This document shows, piece by piece, positions 9,304-19,250 of a DNA stretch of 64,000 nucleotides. The position numbers and the translations under genes were made by a program. This stretch comes from Bacteroidota bacterium (lineage in GTDB: Bacteria; Bacteroidota; Bacteroidia; Cytophagales; Cyclobacteriaceae). The stretch lies in the NCBI GenBank assembly GCA_022571715.1, contig JACZXH010000005.1:1-64000 (forward strand), in the 5' to 3' direction. The notes beneath the pieces were generated by a model. It was not told the DNA's origin, did no database searches, and saw only the letters and a program-made list of their open reading frames with translations. The number at the start of each line of letters is the position of its first letter. Positions within the stretch are counted from its first letter, which is position 1.

Positions 9304-10509
9304 TTAAATCGTGTTGCCAACTTCCCTGTTTTTTGTCCTATTGCCTACCTTTTTGTAAATAAATGTACACAGTTTTTCGACAATAAAGATATAGATAGTC
9401 AGGAAGAATACATTTAAATGAATGTTGAACACAAAGTAGGTGAAAATTGAAACCACTACCAGGATAATCAGGTAGCTCATAAAAGAAGTTACATTTCCAA
9501 CCCATTTTATTTTACCATATTTACGCCTGATATAGTTTTCGATTATGTCCTCTGGGTAAATAGCAAGGTAGGATAATCCCAAATATAGCATGGTGATAAT
9601 GGCAATGAAAAAAAAATTCACTACCGTGTCCCTATTAATGATAGTGAGATATGCATTGATCAAAACCACGGGACCGGATGTAATCTCAAAAAGTGTTTCA
9701 TGCATATCGTGCTCGAAAAAATCACCAATAATTACAATCTTGTTCTCTAAAAACGTTGATATGTCTGCATCTGGTAGTATAAGCAGTTCTCCAAGATTCA
9801 CAGGATTGAAACCGGCCTCCATATACATAATATCTTTCTGCAAAAGCCTGTAATTCATAATAAAATAATTCAGTGTAATCCAGTTGCCGATCTTAACAAA
9901 AGGCCCTTTTTTTTCGGATTGATAATTATTAAGATCTTCACTCATAATTAAAGGAGTGAGTTTAAGGGTGTCATTAAAATACAATTGAAATTTATATACG
10001 CCTTCAAAAATATTACCAATCACATAGTCGCTTAACCCCATTTTTATATCGGTTATCACTGGATACATTGGATTCCCGCTATCATCCAGGTGGATAGAAA
10101 CTATCAGATTTTGCTGCAGACGCATTTCCGCATTAAGTGCTGAATCATAGGTGGTTGATTCCTCAAAATACAGGTCACAAAATACGTATTTTGGTTTTTT
10201 TTCAGCATGGTTGATTATCTGCATTAGCCTGGTAAGTTTTTGTCGATCGGTAATGACCTGATTGCCTACCGGAAAGCCAAAATCATCAAATTTGTCAATA
10301 AGCATCTGATCATATGAAACATTGATCAGAGCAAACTCCTGGCTTTCCGGCATATCCCTGTTCATTAACCGGATAGCTGATGTTGCCCAAATCATAAGTT
10401 TTTCGTCACCGGCCATCCAGGGCAGGCTCCAGAACCAGGAAGTAAGAAAAAATAAAATTACAGTGTTAGCCAGCGCTAAAAATAAAGAAACCTTTTTACC
10501 GGTTGTCAC
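9304..10509 (-). CDS. CHASE2 domain membrane sensor without recognised output domain
   Basis: N-terminal TM, FALINVSYDQMLID..., RLMQIINHAEKKPKYVFCDLYFEE, ENKIVIIGDFFEHDMHETLFEITSGPVVLINAYLTIINRD, then C-terminal TM segments: CHASE2 layout. Confidence 0.75.
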   Translation of the reverse strand: MTTGKKVSLFLALANTVILFFLTSWFWSLPWMAGDEKLMIWATSAIRLMNRDMPESQEFALINVSYDQMLIDKFDDFGFPVGNQVITDRQKLTRLMQIINHAEKKPKYVFCDLYFEESTTYDSALNAEMRLQQNLIVSIHLDDSGNPMYPVITDIKMGLSDYVIGNIFEGVYKFQLYFNDTLKLTPLIMSEDLNNYQSEKKGPFVKIGNWITLNYFIMNYRLLQKDIMYMEAGFNPVNLGELLILPDADISTFLENKIVIIGDFFEHDMHETLFEITSGPVVLINAYLTIINRDTVVNFFFIAIITMLYLGLSYLAIYPEDIIENYIRRKYGKIKWVGNVTSFMSYLIILVVVSIFTYFVFNIHLNVFFLTIYIFIVEKLCTFIYKKVGNRTKNREVGNTI

Positions 10510-10522
10510 GCAAGGAGGGAAT

Positions 10523-11302
10523 TTACTGGTTCTTAAGATTATATCTTAACTGCAGGGGGTCACATTTGCCGTAAAGGTTCGAAAGAATATCAGCAATATC
10601 ATAGTATGCATCTTCGCTGGAATCCTGATACTGGTCATATAGTTCTTTCAGCGTTTTCATGTCTAACAATACGAATTCGATATCGGTAAGCAACACAGAT
10701 TCTTCATTGGCCGAATTATAGTAATACAATTCATAATGATTAATATCCTTGGGATTTACTGGGTTTTCATCCACGGTGAAAAGCGTATTTTTATCAAAAA
10801 TCAACACATCATTGTCAAAATCAAGTTTTTTATTCACCACTTCATCATTTATTTCATACCGGACAAAGAAGTATCGTCTGTCACTCATTGGAAATGCATA
10901 TGAAGATACTTTAAGCCTGATATAATCTCCTGCCCAAACATAAGGTGCTTCATCAAAGTATAATTTAAAGTCAATGGAATTATTTATGCCTCCAGCACGT
11001 GAACTCATTCCGCCTCTTACCGGTGCTACGATTGATTTTAAAACGTATATCAAATCGCTCTGATTGGCGGTGTTGTCGGTTGCCTTGATAATATACCGTC
11101 CTTTATCGGCACTTAGCACAGCCGCCATGGCATCTTTTGTTTTAAAACGTATTTGCTTTTCTCCCGTAATCTTATCTCCGGGTTTTAACAAACTACCATC
11201 ATCGACTCTTACAATTTCCCCTTTTACATGCAGTACCTGGTATTCCTGACAATTTGCCTGAAATGCAGTGTAAAGCAATAAAACAACAGCAATTTTTCTC
11301 AT
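10523..11302 (-). CDS. Secreted protein with FecR-like N-terminal domain
   Basis: Signal peptide MRKIAVVLLLYTAFQANCQ, then YQVLHVKGEIVRVDDGSLLKPGDKITGEKQIRFKTKDAMAAVLSADKGRYII, a FecR-like beta-domain pattern; 12 bp downstream of the caspase ORF. Confidence 0.6.
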   Translation of the reverse strand: MRKIAVVLLLYTAFQANCQEYQVLHVKGEIVRVDDGSLLKPGDKITGEKQIRFKTKDAMAAVLSADKGRYIIKATDNTANQSDLIYVLKSIVAPVRGGMSSRAGGINNSIDFKLYFDEAPYVWAGDYIRLKVSSYAFPMSDRRYFFVRYEINDEVVNKKLDFDNDVLIFDKNTLFTVDENPVNPKDINHYELYYYNSANEESVLLTDIEFVLLDMKTLKELYDQYQDSSEDAYYDIADILSNLYGKCDPLQLRYNLKNQ

Positions 11303-11314
11303 GGTCTTTTATGT

Positions 11315-13563
11315 TTAGTATATCCTGAAATCATTTTTCAGATTTTCTTCCCGTGATGTTGGAACCTGCTGGCCCCCAGACAAATGTACAACACGTTCCG
11401 AGATATATTTTCTGAATTCCGAAACAGTGTACTTTCTGTCCCGGTTCAGATCAGCTCTTCTTGTCCTGATCCCCTCGATAAGACTAAAAGTAAAAAGACC
11501 ATTTTCAGAGTTCATTCCTTCCAGTGCAAATTCCGTACCACCTGCAGCCGCAATAACAGTTGCACCGGTACCGTTCCGGAGGTCTGCGAATAGGTTTTTG
11601 GACAGTTCAAGAGTATTTTCCAGACCAAATGCATTCTCTTTATATTGAATTATTTCCCCAGCCGACCTGAAAGCCACCTGGCCGCTTTTCTGTACATTTG
11701 TTTTTACAGTCTCCACTTCATCGGTATCCAATTCTCCTGAATGGCATGTATCCATAAATAAAAGTTTGTTTCTACATTTAAGATTCATTATAAGCTCCTC
11801 AAGGTCATCATAAGGCATTCCTCCGTTTGAAGGATTTAAAAAATCCATATCATAGGTACCGAAATAATAGTTATAGTTATTATCCAATACGCCATGTCCG
11901 GCAATAAACATTATGACTACATCATCTATATCGGCCTGAGTAAGAAATGAACCTAACTGACTCATATTCGATGAAGTAGCATTTTCATCGGTTAATACCT
12001 TTGAATAAATTTTGGAAAATACTTCAGATTTTGCAAAGAAATCACTTACATCTATGGCATCTTTTGCAGCAAATGAAAGGTTATATGTTTCATTTTTATA
12101 TCTTGAAACTCCAACTGAAACAATGTACAGATCAGGCTTTTTGTAGGGCGCATCATAATTGATTTCCATCACATGCGGAATGGATTCCATGCCTTTTTCA
12201 TTTACCACAATCGTTTTAACCTCGTTTAATCCGGATGAAAGACTCACTTCAATGCTTTTGGTAACACTTTCGGAAGCATCAGAAATATCAATTCCGTTAT
12301 ATTTAAAAACCGGCACTTCATTAATGAATACGTTAATCCTGTCAAGCTTTACTTAACTGTCGCTGGCTGTTAATTCGTACTTAAATTGTTTGTTTTGAGT
12401 TGCCAACGGATATTTGCTGTCATCGATCTCCACAACCGGAAGTGTCAGGTTACCACTGATATCTTCTTCAGAATATCCCAGTCTTTTCAGTCGCTTTAGG
12501 TAGGCTGAACGATAGGATGCGATCAGTTTTTCTGAAGCATATCCGAGTCTATCCGCCACAATGTCGGGTCTGTTAAGCCGGAGTTCCATCTGTGCAAAAG
12601 GAATAATTTTTTCGCCTTCCCGAAACGCAAGCGCTTTTGATGCTCCTTTTGAAGATGTGTAATAATAATCCGGCGTATAAGTGATGTAATCAAAATCATC
12701 AATCATAGCCATGCTGACCAACAAATCTCCTGATAGCAAGTTGTATATAAGCGTTTCACCCATGTCATTTGTTGTGATGACCTTTTCTCCATCCGTGCTA
12801 AACACCGCATCTGTAACAATGCCACGCTGCAGATCATTGACCAGGTTTTTCCCGTTTTCCGAAACAATAATCTGACGGTTATCAATCGTCAACTTCCTGT
12901 TTCCATACTCATTGCGATCATCGTAAACACTGTAATTCTCTTTCAGGTTCTTTTTAATCTTCTTCTCTTTTTTTGACCATTTTTTTAACTCTCCGTTTTC
13001 GGTGGCAGCCAGAATGTAGTCGGGATCTTCATCAAACATTACCCATATGATGTTATCTTTTTTCTCCATATATGTGCCCAGAATATTGCCTGTTCGTAAA
13101 TTCCAGAGTTTGAAAAATCGAGTATTATGTGCCGTTGTGACCATATATTTGCCATCTTTTGAAACATCGATATGTGTTATGTTATAGGATCTGTCAAAAG
13201 ATCGTACTAGTCTTCCGATTGTAATGTCCCACATCGCCAGGTTTTTGTTTTTTGAGCCTACTAATATGTGTTTTCCATCCGGCATTGATTCGACAGCCAG
13301 CGCTGGCTGCACGTATCCTTTCAGGGTCCTGATTCTTCTTCCTGAGGTAATATCCCATAAATCAAGGCTTCTGTCTTCTGCCGAAGAAATAACCGTACGG
13401 TAATCGGGCGACATGGCAATGGATGTCAGCAGGGCAATGTCGCGGGTGAATTTCTGCAAAAGAGGAGGTTCATAGGCAGCAGACTCTTTACTGCTTTCTG
13501 GGCCAAAACCGGAATGATCAGAACTAACAAGATTTTGATAATGTAGGAACTAAAATATTTCAT
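11315..13563 (-). pseudogene. Secreted WD40-repeat / caspase (peptidase C14) fusion, split by an in-frame TAA and an N-terminal frameshift
   Basis: ORF 12353..13459 carries WD40 repeats (SAEDRSLDLWDITSGRRIRTLKGY...). ORF 11315..12316 carries the caspase fold with His motif MFIAGHG and Cys motif LLFMDTCHSGE. Both share a frame; linker reads ...YELTASDS-TAA-VKLDRINVFINEVPVFKYNG. A signal peptide MKYFSSYIIKILLVLIIPVLAQ begins at 13563 in another frame from ...ESSKESAAYEPPLLQKFTRDI. Confidence 0.8.
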
Positions 13564-13585
13564 AATCAAATATGTATAAAACCTT

Positions 13586-13629
13586 TTATGGATTTACAGT
13601 TTCAATCTTTAGAAACTGTAAATCCATAA
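13586..13629. repeat. Perfect 18-bp inverted repeat with 8-nt loop (hairpin)
   Basis: TTATGGATTTACAGTTTC - AATCTTTA - GAAACTGTAAATCCATAA, in the leader of the caspase gene. Confidence 0.9.
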
Positions 13630-13653
13630 TAAAAAAATGGCAGTAGCAAATGA

Positions 13654-14421
13654 TTAAAACAGGTAGCTGATTAATTGTTTTTTACCTACTTTCAGAAAAA
13701 CCTGGCCAGAAACAGGATCATAATCATACACGGGAGATTTATCTCCTATCTGCATAGAGGCCAGGTCTGCTCCCGTACGTTTATCTACTTTAACAAATCC
13801 GGAAGCTTTTCCCTGGCCACCGTCGCCTACAATAGCCAGCACAATCTGTATATTTCCTTTTGACTTGGTGGCAGTAAAGCGCTTTCTGGCATCTTCTCCA
13901 GCGGCATCACCGGCCGCGCCGAACCGGTCAGCCTGGTCCTGATAAAATTTACTTTGCCAGTTAGACCCATAGGTATTGGCATAGCCTGCTGACGCAGAGT
14001 TTGCTGCAGCAGCCGCATAAGATAAGGCCTGTAACGTGCGCAATGCAATTTTTGCAGCAAGACTCATTTCCGGTGCATCCCAGAATTTGTGAAACCGCAG
14101 GCTGCCATCCCTTTCAAGCATCATAAGGTTATTTGGAGAACTAAGCAGATACCCGCCTTCTATAGACTCAATTTTATCAGGCACTTCATTCTCTTCAAAC
14201 TTTTTATCAATCTTATCCATCAGGATTCGATAATCACCTTCAACCAGATCGACTTCATAAAGCGTTCCTTCAATATACATCAATTCTTCTGTATAATCAG
14301 GCTTAAATCTTACCGAGGGGACTCCCTTTGCAAATTCATTACGCTGGGACATAACACAAATTGTGTGATGAAAAAATACCGATAACAGCAACAAAAAACG
14401 AAAACTATTGCAGAATAACAT
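13654..14421 (-). CDS. Secreted protein of unknown function in the caspase operon
   Basis: 255 aa, signal peptide; C-terminal KGNIQIVLAIVGDGGQGKASGFVKVDKRTGADLASMQIGDKSPVYDYDPVSGQVFLKVGKKQLISYLF resembles beta-propeller/PQQ-like blades. Confidence 0.7.
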   Translation of the reverse strand: MLFCNSFRFLLLLSVFFHHTICVMSQRNEFAKGVPSVRFKPDYTEELMYIEGTLYEVDLVEGDYRILMDKIDKKFEENEVPDKIESIEGGYLLSSPNNLMMLERDGSLRFHKFWDAPEMSLAAKIALRTLQALSYAAAAANSASAGYANTYGSNWQSKFYQDQADRFGAAGDAAGEDARKRFTATKSKGNIQIVLAIVGDGGQGKASGFVKVDKRTGADLASMQIGDKSPVYDYDPVSGQVFLKVGKKQLISYLF

Positions 14422-14584
14422 TGGCGGCGGAATATCAGTTTATGTTAATATTACCAACTTTCGCATCCAAAAGCAATTCACAAATGCTTAGCTATACGTC
14501 TGGATCACAGGTAAACTTACATTGAGTCGCTTATTTAATTTCTAAATTCCATATTAAAATGCCTGGAATACCAACTGCACATTC

Positions 14585-15325
14585 TTATATTTCTAAAACA
14601 TTCTTCAATTTGACATACCCTGTTGCGCTGACGGCCAACCGGTCATTATTTTTTAAAATAGCTATCCATGTTTCTTTCCCGTATTTTTCAAGACGTGCTA
14701 TTTCGGTAATATGCACAATAAATCTCCTGTGGATGCGCACAAACTTTTCCGGCTTTAATGCACGTTCATAATATTTCATGGTTTGCTGTTTCAGGTATGT
14801 TTTACCATAAGCATGAATTTCTACGTAATCGTCCTGCGCCTCCAGGTAATGAATGGCATCTACAGAAATAATATCAATCTTGTCACCGGTTTTAATGGCT
14901 ATACGCTCCAACTTGTGATGATAAATCTCAGACAATTCCATAAGTTCATTGCGTTTTGGCAACTCTTTCGTTATACCCGCTTTGGCTTTCTTCATTGCCT
15001 CGTCAAACCGTTGTTTGGTAAATGGTTTCAGTATATAGTCAACAGCTTTATATTCAAATGCCTTAATCGCATATTCATCATACGCCGTGCAGAAAATCAC
15101 CGCCGGTGGTTCTTCAATTAGTTCGAGCATCTCAAAACCGTCAATTTTTGGCATCTGGATATCCAGAAATATCAAATCAGGCTTCAGTTCAGCAATCATT
15201 TTCATACCATCAAATCCATTTTTACACTGACCGAGCAATTTCACGTTTTCATGATCGTGAAGAAAAAGCTTAATAATGTCACGTGCAGGCTGTTCGTCAT
15301 CGATGATTAGTACTTTTATATTCAT
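14585..15325 (-). CDS. LytTR family two-component response regulator
   Basis: Receiver VLIIDDEQPARDII...LKPDLIFLDIQMPKIDGFEML...DYILKPFTKQRF plus LytTR HYLEAQDDYVEIHAYGKTYL...FVRIHRRFIVHI. Confidence 0.95.
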   Translation of the reverse strand: MNIKVLIIDDEQPARDIIKLFLHDHENVKLLGQCKNGFDGMKMIAELKPDLIFLDIQMPKIDGFEMLELIEEPPAVIFCTAYDEYAIKAFEYKAVDYILKPFTKQRFDEAMKKAKAGITKELPKRNELMELSEIYHHKLERIAIKTGDKIDIISVDAIHYLEAQDDYVEIHAYGKTYLKQQTMKYYERALKPEKFVRIHRRFIVHITEIARLEKYGKETWIAILKNNDRLAVSATGYVKLKNVLEI

Positions 15326-16368
15326 TGTGGTATGATTAATTTAACTGAATAACTAACATCCGACTGTTCGATTTTCAACAGATTGTCCTGCTCATAGATC
15401 AGCTTGAGTCTTGATATTACATTCTGCAAACCGATCCCTTTACCCTTTTTGGGTGTCCCGCCTGGTTCAATATCGTTTAAAATATTGATTATCAGTGAAT
15501 TCTGTACAGAATGACATGAAATACTGATCTTACATGTATCTGTACTTTCATACACGCCGTATTTCACCGCATTCTCCACTAATGGCTGCAGGATCATATT
15601 GGGAAGCATTTGATTATCCAGGGTTTTATCGCACGAAATAGTTACATCAAGTTTATCACCGAAACGAATTTTTTCAATAGATAAATACAGGTCTATGGCT
15701 TTCAGTTCCTGACTTAACTTCACTACTTTCTTATCACGCGGGGTAATCGTGTACCGCAGAAAAGAAGAAAGGTTTACAACCATTTCGTGAGCTTTATCAG
15801 AGTTGGTAAGTATAAGCGAACTAATGGAATTTAGACTATTAAAAATAAAATGGGGATTGATCTGTGCTTTGAGCACGCTGAGTTCACTTTCCTTTAGCAA
15901 AAGATCCATTTCCGATTTACGGAGTTTCTGCTGTTGATATTCGGAGTAAAAAATGACCAGGTAATAGTTCAGGCCAATTAAGATATAATAAATAAGGCCC
16001 AGCGCACCCCTCCAGTATAACGTTTCTTTAACAAAAAGTAAATATTCTGATCCGGCGTCCGGTATCAGTTTTAATAGCGCATATCCGGTCCCGACCCAAA
16101 TAGCGGAGAGAATCATCGCCGCCAGCAGATGCGTTATGATTGCATTGAAAATATTCCCGGGTTCGATGCCTGAAAATCGTACTACATACCAGATGCCATA
16201 CCCGATGATGGCATATGATACATTAAACAAACAAGAATCAAGTAGTGCCCCAAAATGATTTATATCCAGTGCAAATCGTAGTAAGAGATAATGAAGTACA
16301 CCGGCAATCAACCAGATCAAAAAATAAATACGTATGTATATTTGATTGGACCCTAAAGGATTAAGCAT
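15322..16368 (-). CDS. LytS-like sensor histidine kinase (His_kinase domain)
   Basis: LKAQINPHFIFNSLNSISSLI phospho-acceptor motif and GKGIGLQNVISRLKLIY ATPase motif; overlaps the regulator by 4 bp. Confidence 0.95.
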   Translation of the reverse strand: MLNPLGSNQIYIRIYFLIWLIAGVLHYLLLRFALDINHFGALLDSCLFNVSYAIIGYGIWYVVRFSGIEPGNIFNAIITHLLAAMILSAIWVGTGYALLKLIPDAGSEYLLFVKETLYWRGALGLIYYILIGLNYYLVIFYSEYQQQKLRKSEMDLLLKESELSVLKAQINPHFIFNSLNSISSLILTNSDKAHEMVVNLSSFLRYTITPRDKKVVKLSQELKAIDLYLSIEKIRFGDKLDVTISCDKTLDNQMLPNMILQPLVENAVKYGVYESTDTCKISISCHSVQNSLIINILNDIEPGGTPKKGKGIGLQNVISRLKLIYEQDNLLKIEQSDVSYSVKLIIPQ

Positions 16369-16447
16369 ATTTACTTAAAGTTTTAACTACATATTACAGC
16401 TGGAATTTATTACCGAATGGATGCAGTTTAAAACAAATATATAACGG

Positions 16448-17146
16448 TTAATAACTTTTCACTTCCCCACCACCGAATAAAACAAACCCTTTGATCACAA
16501 GGGTCCTGGTATTATCAATAACCGTATCTGCTGCGATACTCCTCTTGTCTGCATACCCACCGAAAATTGAAGTTACCTCAACACGTATATTCCAGTTTTC
16601 GGGTACGATAAAGGTAGATCCTCCAAACATTGTAATAAGATCAATTTCATTGATTCCCTCTGCAAGGGTTGCTTTTTTGAGATTGAACGTAGATCCTCCA
16701 AATATGGAGGTCACTTTTCCTCCTTTAAAATTATCTGATGTTAAAATCACATCTCCACCTCCAAATATGCTAACATCATCGAGATAGTCTATATCTCCCT
16801 CTGGTGAACCGGAACCAAATCCCAGGCGACCTTGCTGCCTTAGGATAAACATCACACCAAGTATAACGAGTATCACCGGCCACCATACTTTCATATGAAA
16901 CCCCGGAATATAGAACAGATCCGGTAACAGAAAGAACAACCCGATAGATACCAGAATAATACCGGGAGTTTTGTTGGGTTTTGTGACCATGATGAACGAT
17001 CCGATTATGATCAGAATACCCTCCCATGAGAATAGGTGATGCACTATTCTGCCGGGAATAAAATTCAGATTGTCCAGCAGAAATAAAAGACCGATAAAGA
17101 TCAAAATGATCCCTAAACCCAATCGTTTATTTTGAGTGTGTGCCAT
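16448..17146 (-). CDS. DUF5668-like membrane protein with LiaF-like C-terminal beta domain
   Basis: Repeated IFGGGDV / IFGGSTFN / MFGGSTFIVPENWNIRVEVTSIFGG units typical of LiaF-like C-termini; N-terminal TM pairs. Confidence 0.82.
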   Translation of the reverse strand: MAHTQNKRLGLGIILIFIGLLFLLDNLNFIPGRIVHHLFSWEGILIIIGSFIMVTKPNKTPGIILVSIGLFFLLPDLFYIPGFHMKVWWPVILVILGVMFILRQQGRLGFGSGSPEGDIDYLDDVSIFGGGDVILTSDNFKGGKVTSIFGGSTFNLKKATLAEGINEIDLITMFGGSTFIVPENWNIRVEVTSIFGGYADKRSIAADTVIDNTRTLVIKGFVLFGGGEVKSY

Positions 17147-17170
17147 AATGGTAGAATTTGAAGATTTAAA

Positions 17171-17602
17171 TTAATGCGGTTTATTTTCCGGTCCGGAGTG
17201 AAGCGTATCCCTCCTCCGGGCATGGCTGTCATCATCCTTTTCCTTTATTGCCTTGTTTTGATATCCGCTCCAGCCTACCATAATTACCAGACCCAGCACA
17301 ATCAAGATCACAGGCCACCATGTACGCATCTGAAAGCCCGGTATATGCCAGATATGCGGGAACATAAAAAAGATGCCAATGGTAATGAGAACCAAACCGC
17401 TGGATTTGTTAGGCCGTGAGGCCAGCATCACTGATCCGATAATGATCAGGATACCCTGCCAGGAAAACAAATAGTGCAGGATACTAAAAGGTATCAAATC
17501 CAGGTTGCGCAAAAGGAACAAGGCCCCGAGGATGATCAATACGGCTCCGAATGCCGATCGGTTGGTTTTAGTCGATGTAATGGTTGCTTTTGTTTTTTTC
17601 AT
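17171..17602 (-). CDS. DUF5668-like membrane protein, paralogue of the downstream gene
   Basis: ILHYLFSWQGILIIIGSVMLASRPNKSSG parallels IVHHLFSWEGILIIIGSFIMVTKPNKTPG in 16448..17146. Confidence 0.8.
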   Translation of the reverse strand: MKKTKATITSTKTNRSAFGAVLIILGALFLLRNLDLIPFSILHYLFSWQGILIIIGSVMLASRPNKSSGLVLITIGIFFMFPHIWHIPGFQMRTWWPVILIVLGLVIMVGWSGYQNKAIKEKDDDSHARRRDTLHSGPENKPH

Positions 17603-17755
17603 TAGGTCTAGACATATTTAATTTCAGTTCAAATAAACGTAATAAACAATCATAAATAATAAAGAAATCGGCGAACATGGGTAATAAACCGGTAAAACCG
17701 GAAAATTATAAAGAGAGAGCAAAGAACATCTATTATAACACATTAGTATGGTGGC

Positions 17756-17834
17756 AAGGTGATCTCCGTCCATCATGAAATGAAAGACCGAAGAATCACA
17801 TGAAATCCAAGATCACCTTATATGAGATTCTTCG
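17756..17834. repeat. Intergenic element with two interleaved inverted repeats, possible dispersed repeat
   Basis: AAGGTGATCT (17756-17765) pairs with AGATCACCTT (17810-17819); CGAAGAATC (17789-17797) pairs with GATTCTTCG (17826-17834). Order A-B-A'-B'. Confidence 0.6.
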
Positions 17835-18118
17835 CTCCGCTCTAAGAAAGGACTTGAATAGATGAGAATACTACTTTCATTGTTGGGAAACCGAATCATC
17901 TAATAAAAAATACTTTACTGATTATCTATTAATTATGCTATCCAAGAAGGTATTTCACAAATTGTGTAAAACAGGAGGGTTTCATTTTGATATATACCTA
18001 TACGATTTTTATACCAATATTTTTTTATTTCAATTCTTTATGAAAACAAACTATCAGGTTAATTTCCCAGAACCCAATATTATTATGGTATGCCTGGGTG
18101 AAAACCTGTTTTTTAAAA

Positions 18119-18904
18119 TTATTTATCCTTTCCGGGAATAAAAAAGTCCTGCTCCGTAAGATTGCATTCACTGATGATCCCGATTGCATATTCCGGCCTG
18201 GAAAAGTTTTTGTCAATATTATTTGTTCCGATGGTAAATTTTACGCCTGCCTTTTTGGCCTTTAAAACAAATTCAACAGAAGGTATTTTAAATCGATTGT
18301 TTATCTCGATGGCTACATTATTCCTCAAGGCTGCGTCGATCACCCGATCCATTCTCTCTTTGGTCCAGAAATAGCTGTACCGGTCCGCCATTTGTTCCGG
18401 TAAATACGTCGGGTTTACATATATGTCTATGGGTTCGGAATCTAATATTGTCACTATTACATCCACATAGTAATCCATAAACTGCTCCTCATCATCAATC
18501 CATGTTTCTTCTTTCAGCCAGATCCGGTTTCTTCTTCCTTTTGCATCAATAAAGGTGAGCGCGTCGGTAAAAACGTAATCAAATTTCTTGAGCGACTCTT
18601 CAGAAAATATATCAACCCATTCGCGTCCTTCTGCCTGCATTCCCAGGTAAAATTGGGGGTAGGGTTTCATGGCATTTACAAATGAATCAATCTGGTAATC
18701 GTGCTGAATGGGAAATCCGATACCGCAGTTTGCAGCAATACCATATTGCACATCATCTTTTTCCGATTTGCGAATAGCCTCCTCAATGGTAAGATCCCCT
18801 TTTAAATGCACATGCAGATCAATCAGCGGAAAGGGGTCGTCGTTTTGTCCTTTCACAGCAGTTGCTATCAGAATACAGAAGGTAATTAGTAATTGATTTT
18901 TCAT
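18119..18904 (-). CDS. Secreted amidohydrolase/PHP-like metal-dependent hydrolase
   Basis: Signal peptide MKNQLLITFCILIATAVKG then PFPLIDLHVHLKGDLTIEEAI; conserved metal-binding H.H, C-terminal VKFTIGTNN. Start trimmed from ORF 18955 to ATG 18904. Confidence 0.7.
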   Translation of the reverse strand: MKNQLLITFCILIATAVKGQNDDPFPLIDLHVHLKGDLTIEEAIRKSEKDDVQYGIAANCGIGFPIQHDYQIDSFVNAMKPYPQFYLGMQAEGREWVDIFSEESLKKFDYVFTDALTFIDAKGRRNRIWLKEETWIDDEEQFMDYYVDVIVTILDSEPIDIYVNPTYLPEQMADRYSYFWTKERMDRVIDAALRNNVAIEINNRFKIPSVEFVLKAKKAGVKFTIGTNNIDKNFSRPEYAIGIISECNLTEQDFFIPGKDK

Positions 18905-19250
18905 TTTGTCTCGTTTGCATGTTGAAAAAATAAAGTTACTTCCTGATTTCTTCATTATTGCGGTAGCATCGAAATTTTTCCTGCCTGACGAGCGATATTT
19001 GAGAATATCTTGCGTATTGCAATAGCAGGGTAATACCGATTATTATCAGGGTTTACACAAATCATTTTTCTTCAATTTGAAATAGTTATGGTTTAAATGT
19101 TTGATTTTGAAGTTTTATTTTCTTTAAATTGATAGCATTCTGTTTCCGGTTAAACAAACGTGCTTGCTTTATAGATTCACCTGATAAAAAAAATCGGACA
19201 CATTGCTATATTATGGAGTATTAAAATATTTAAACTCAGTCGTTTATAAT

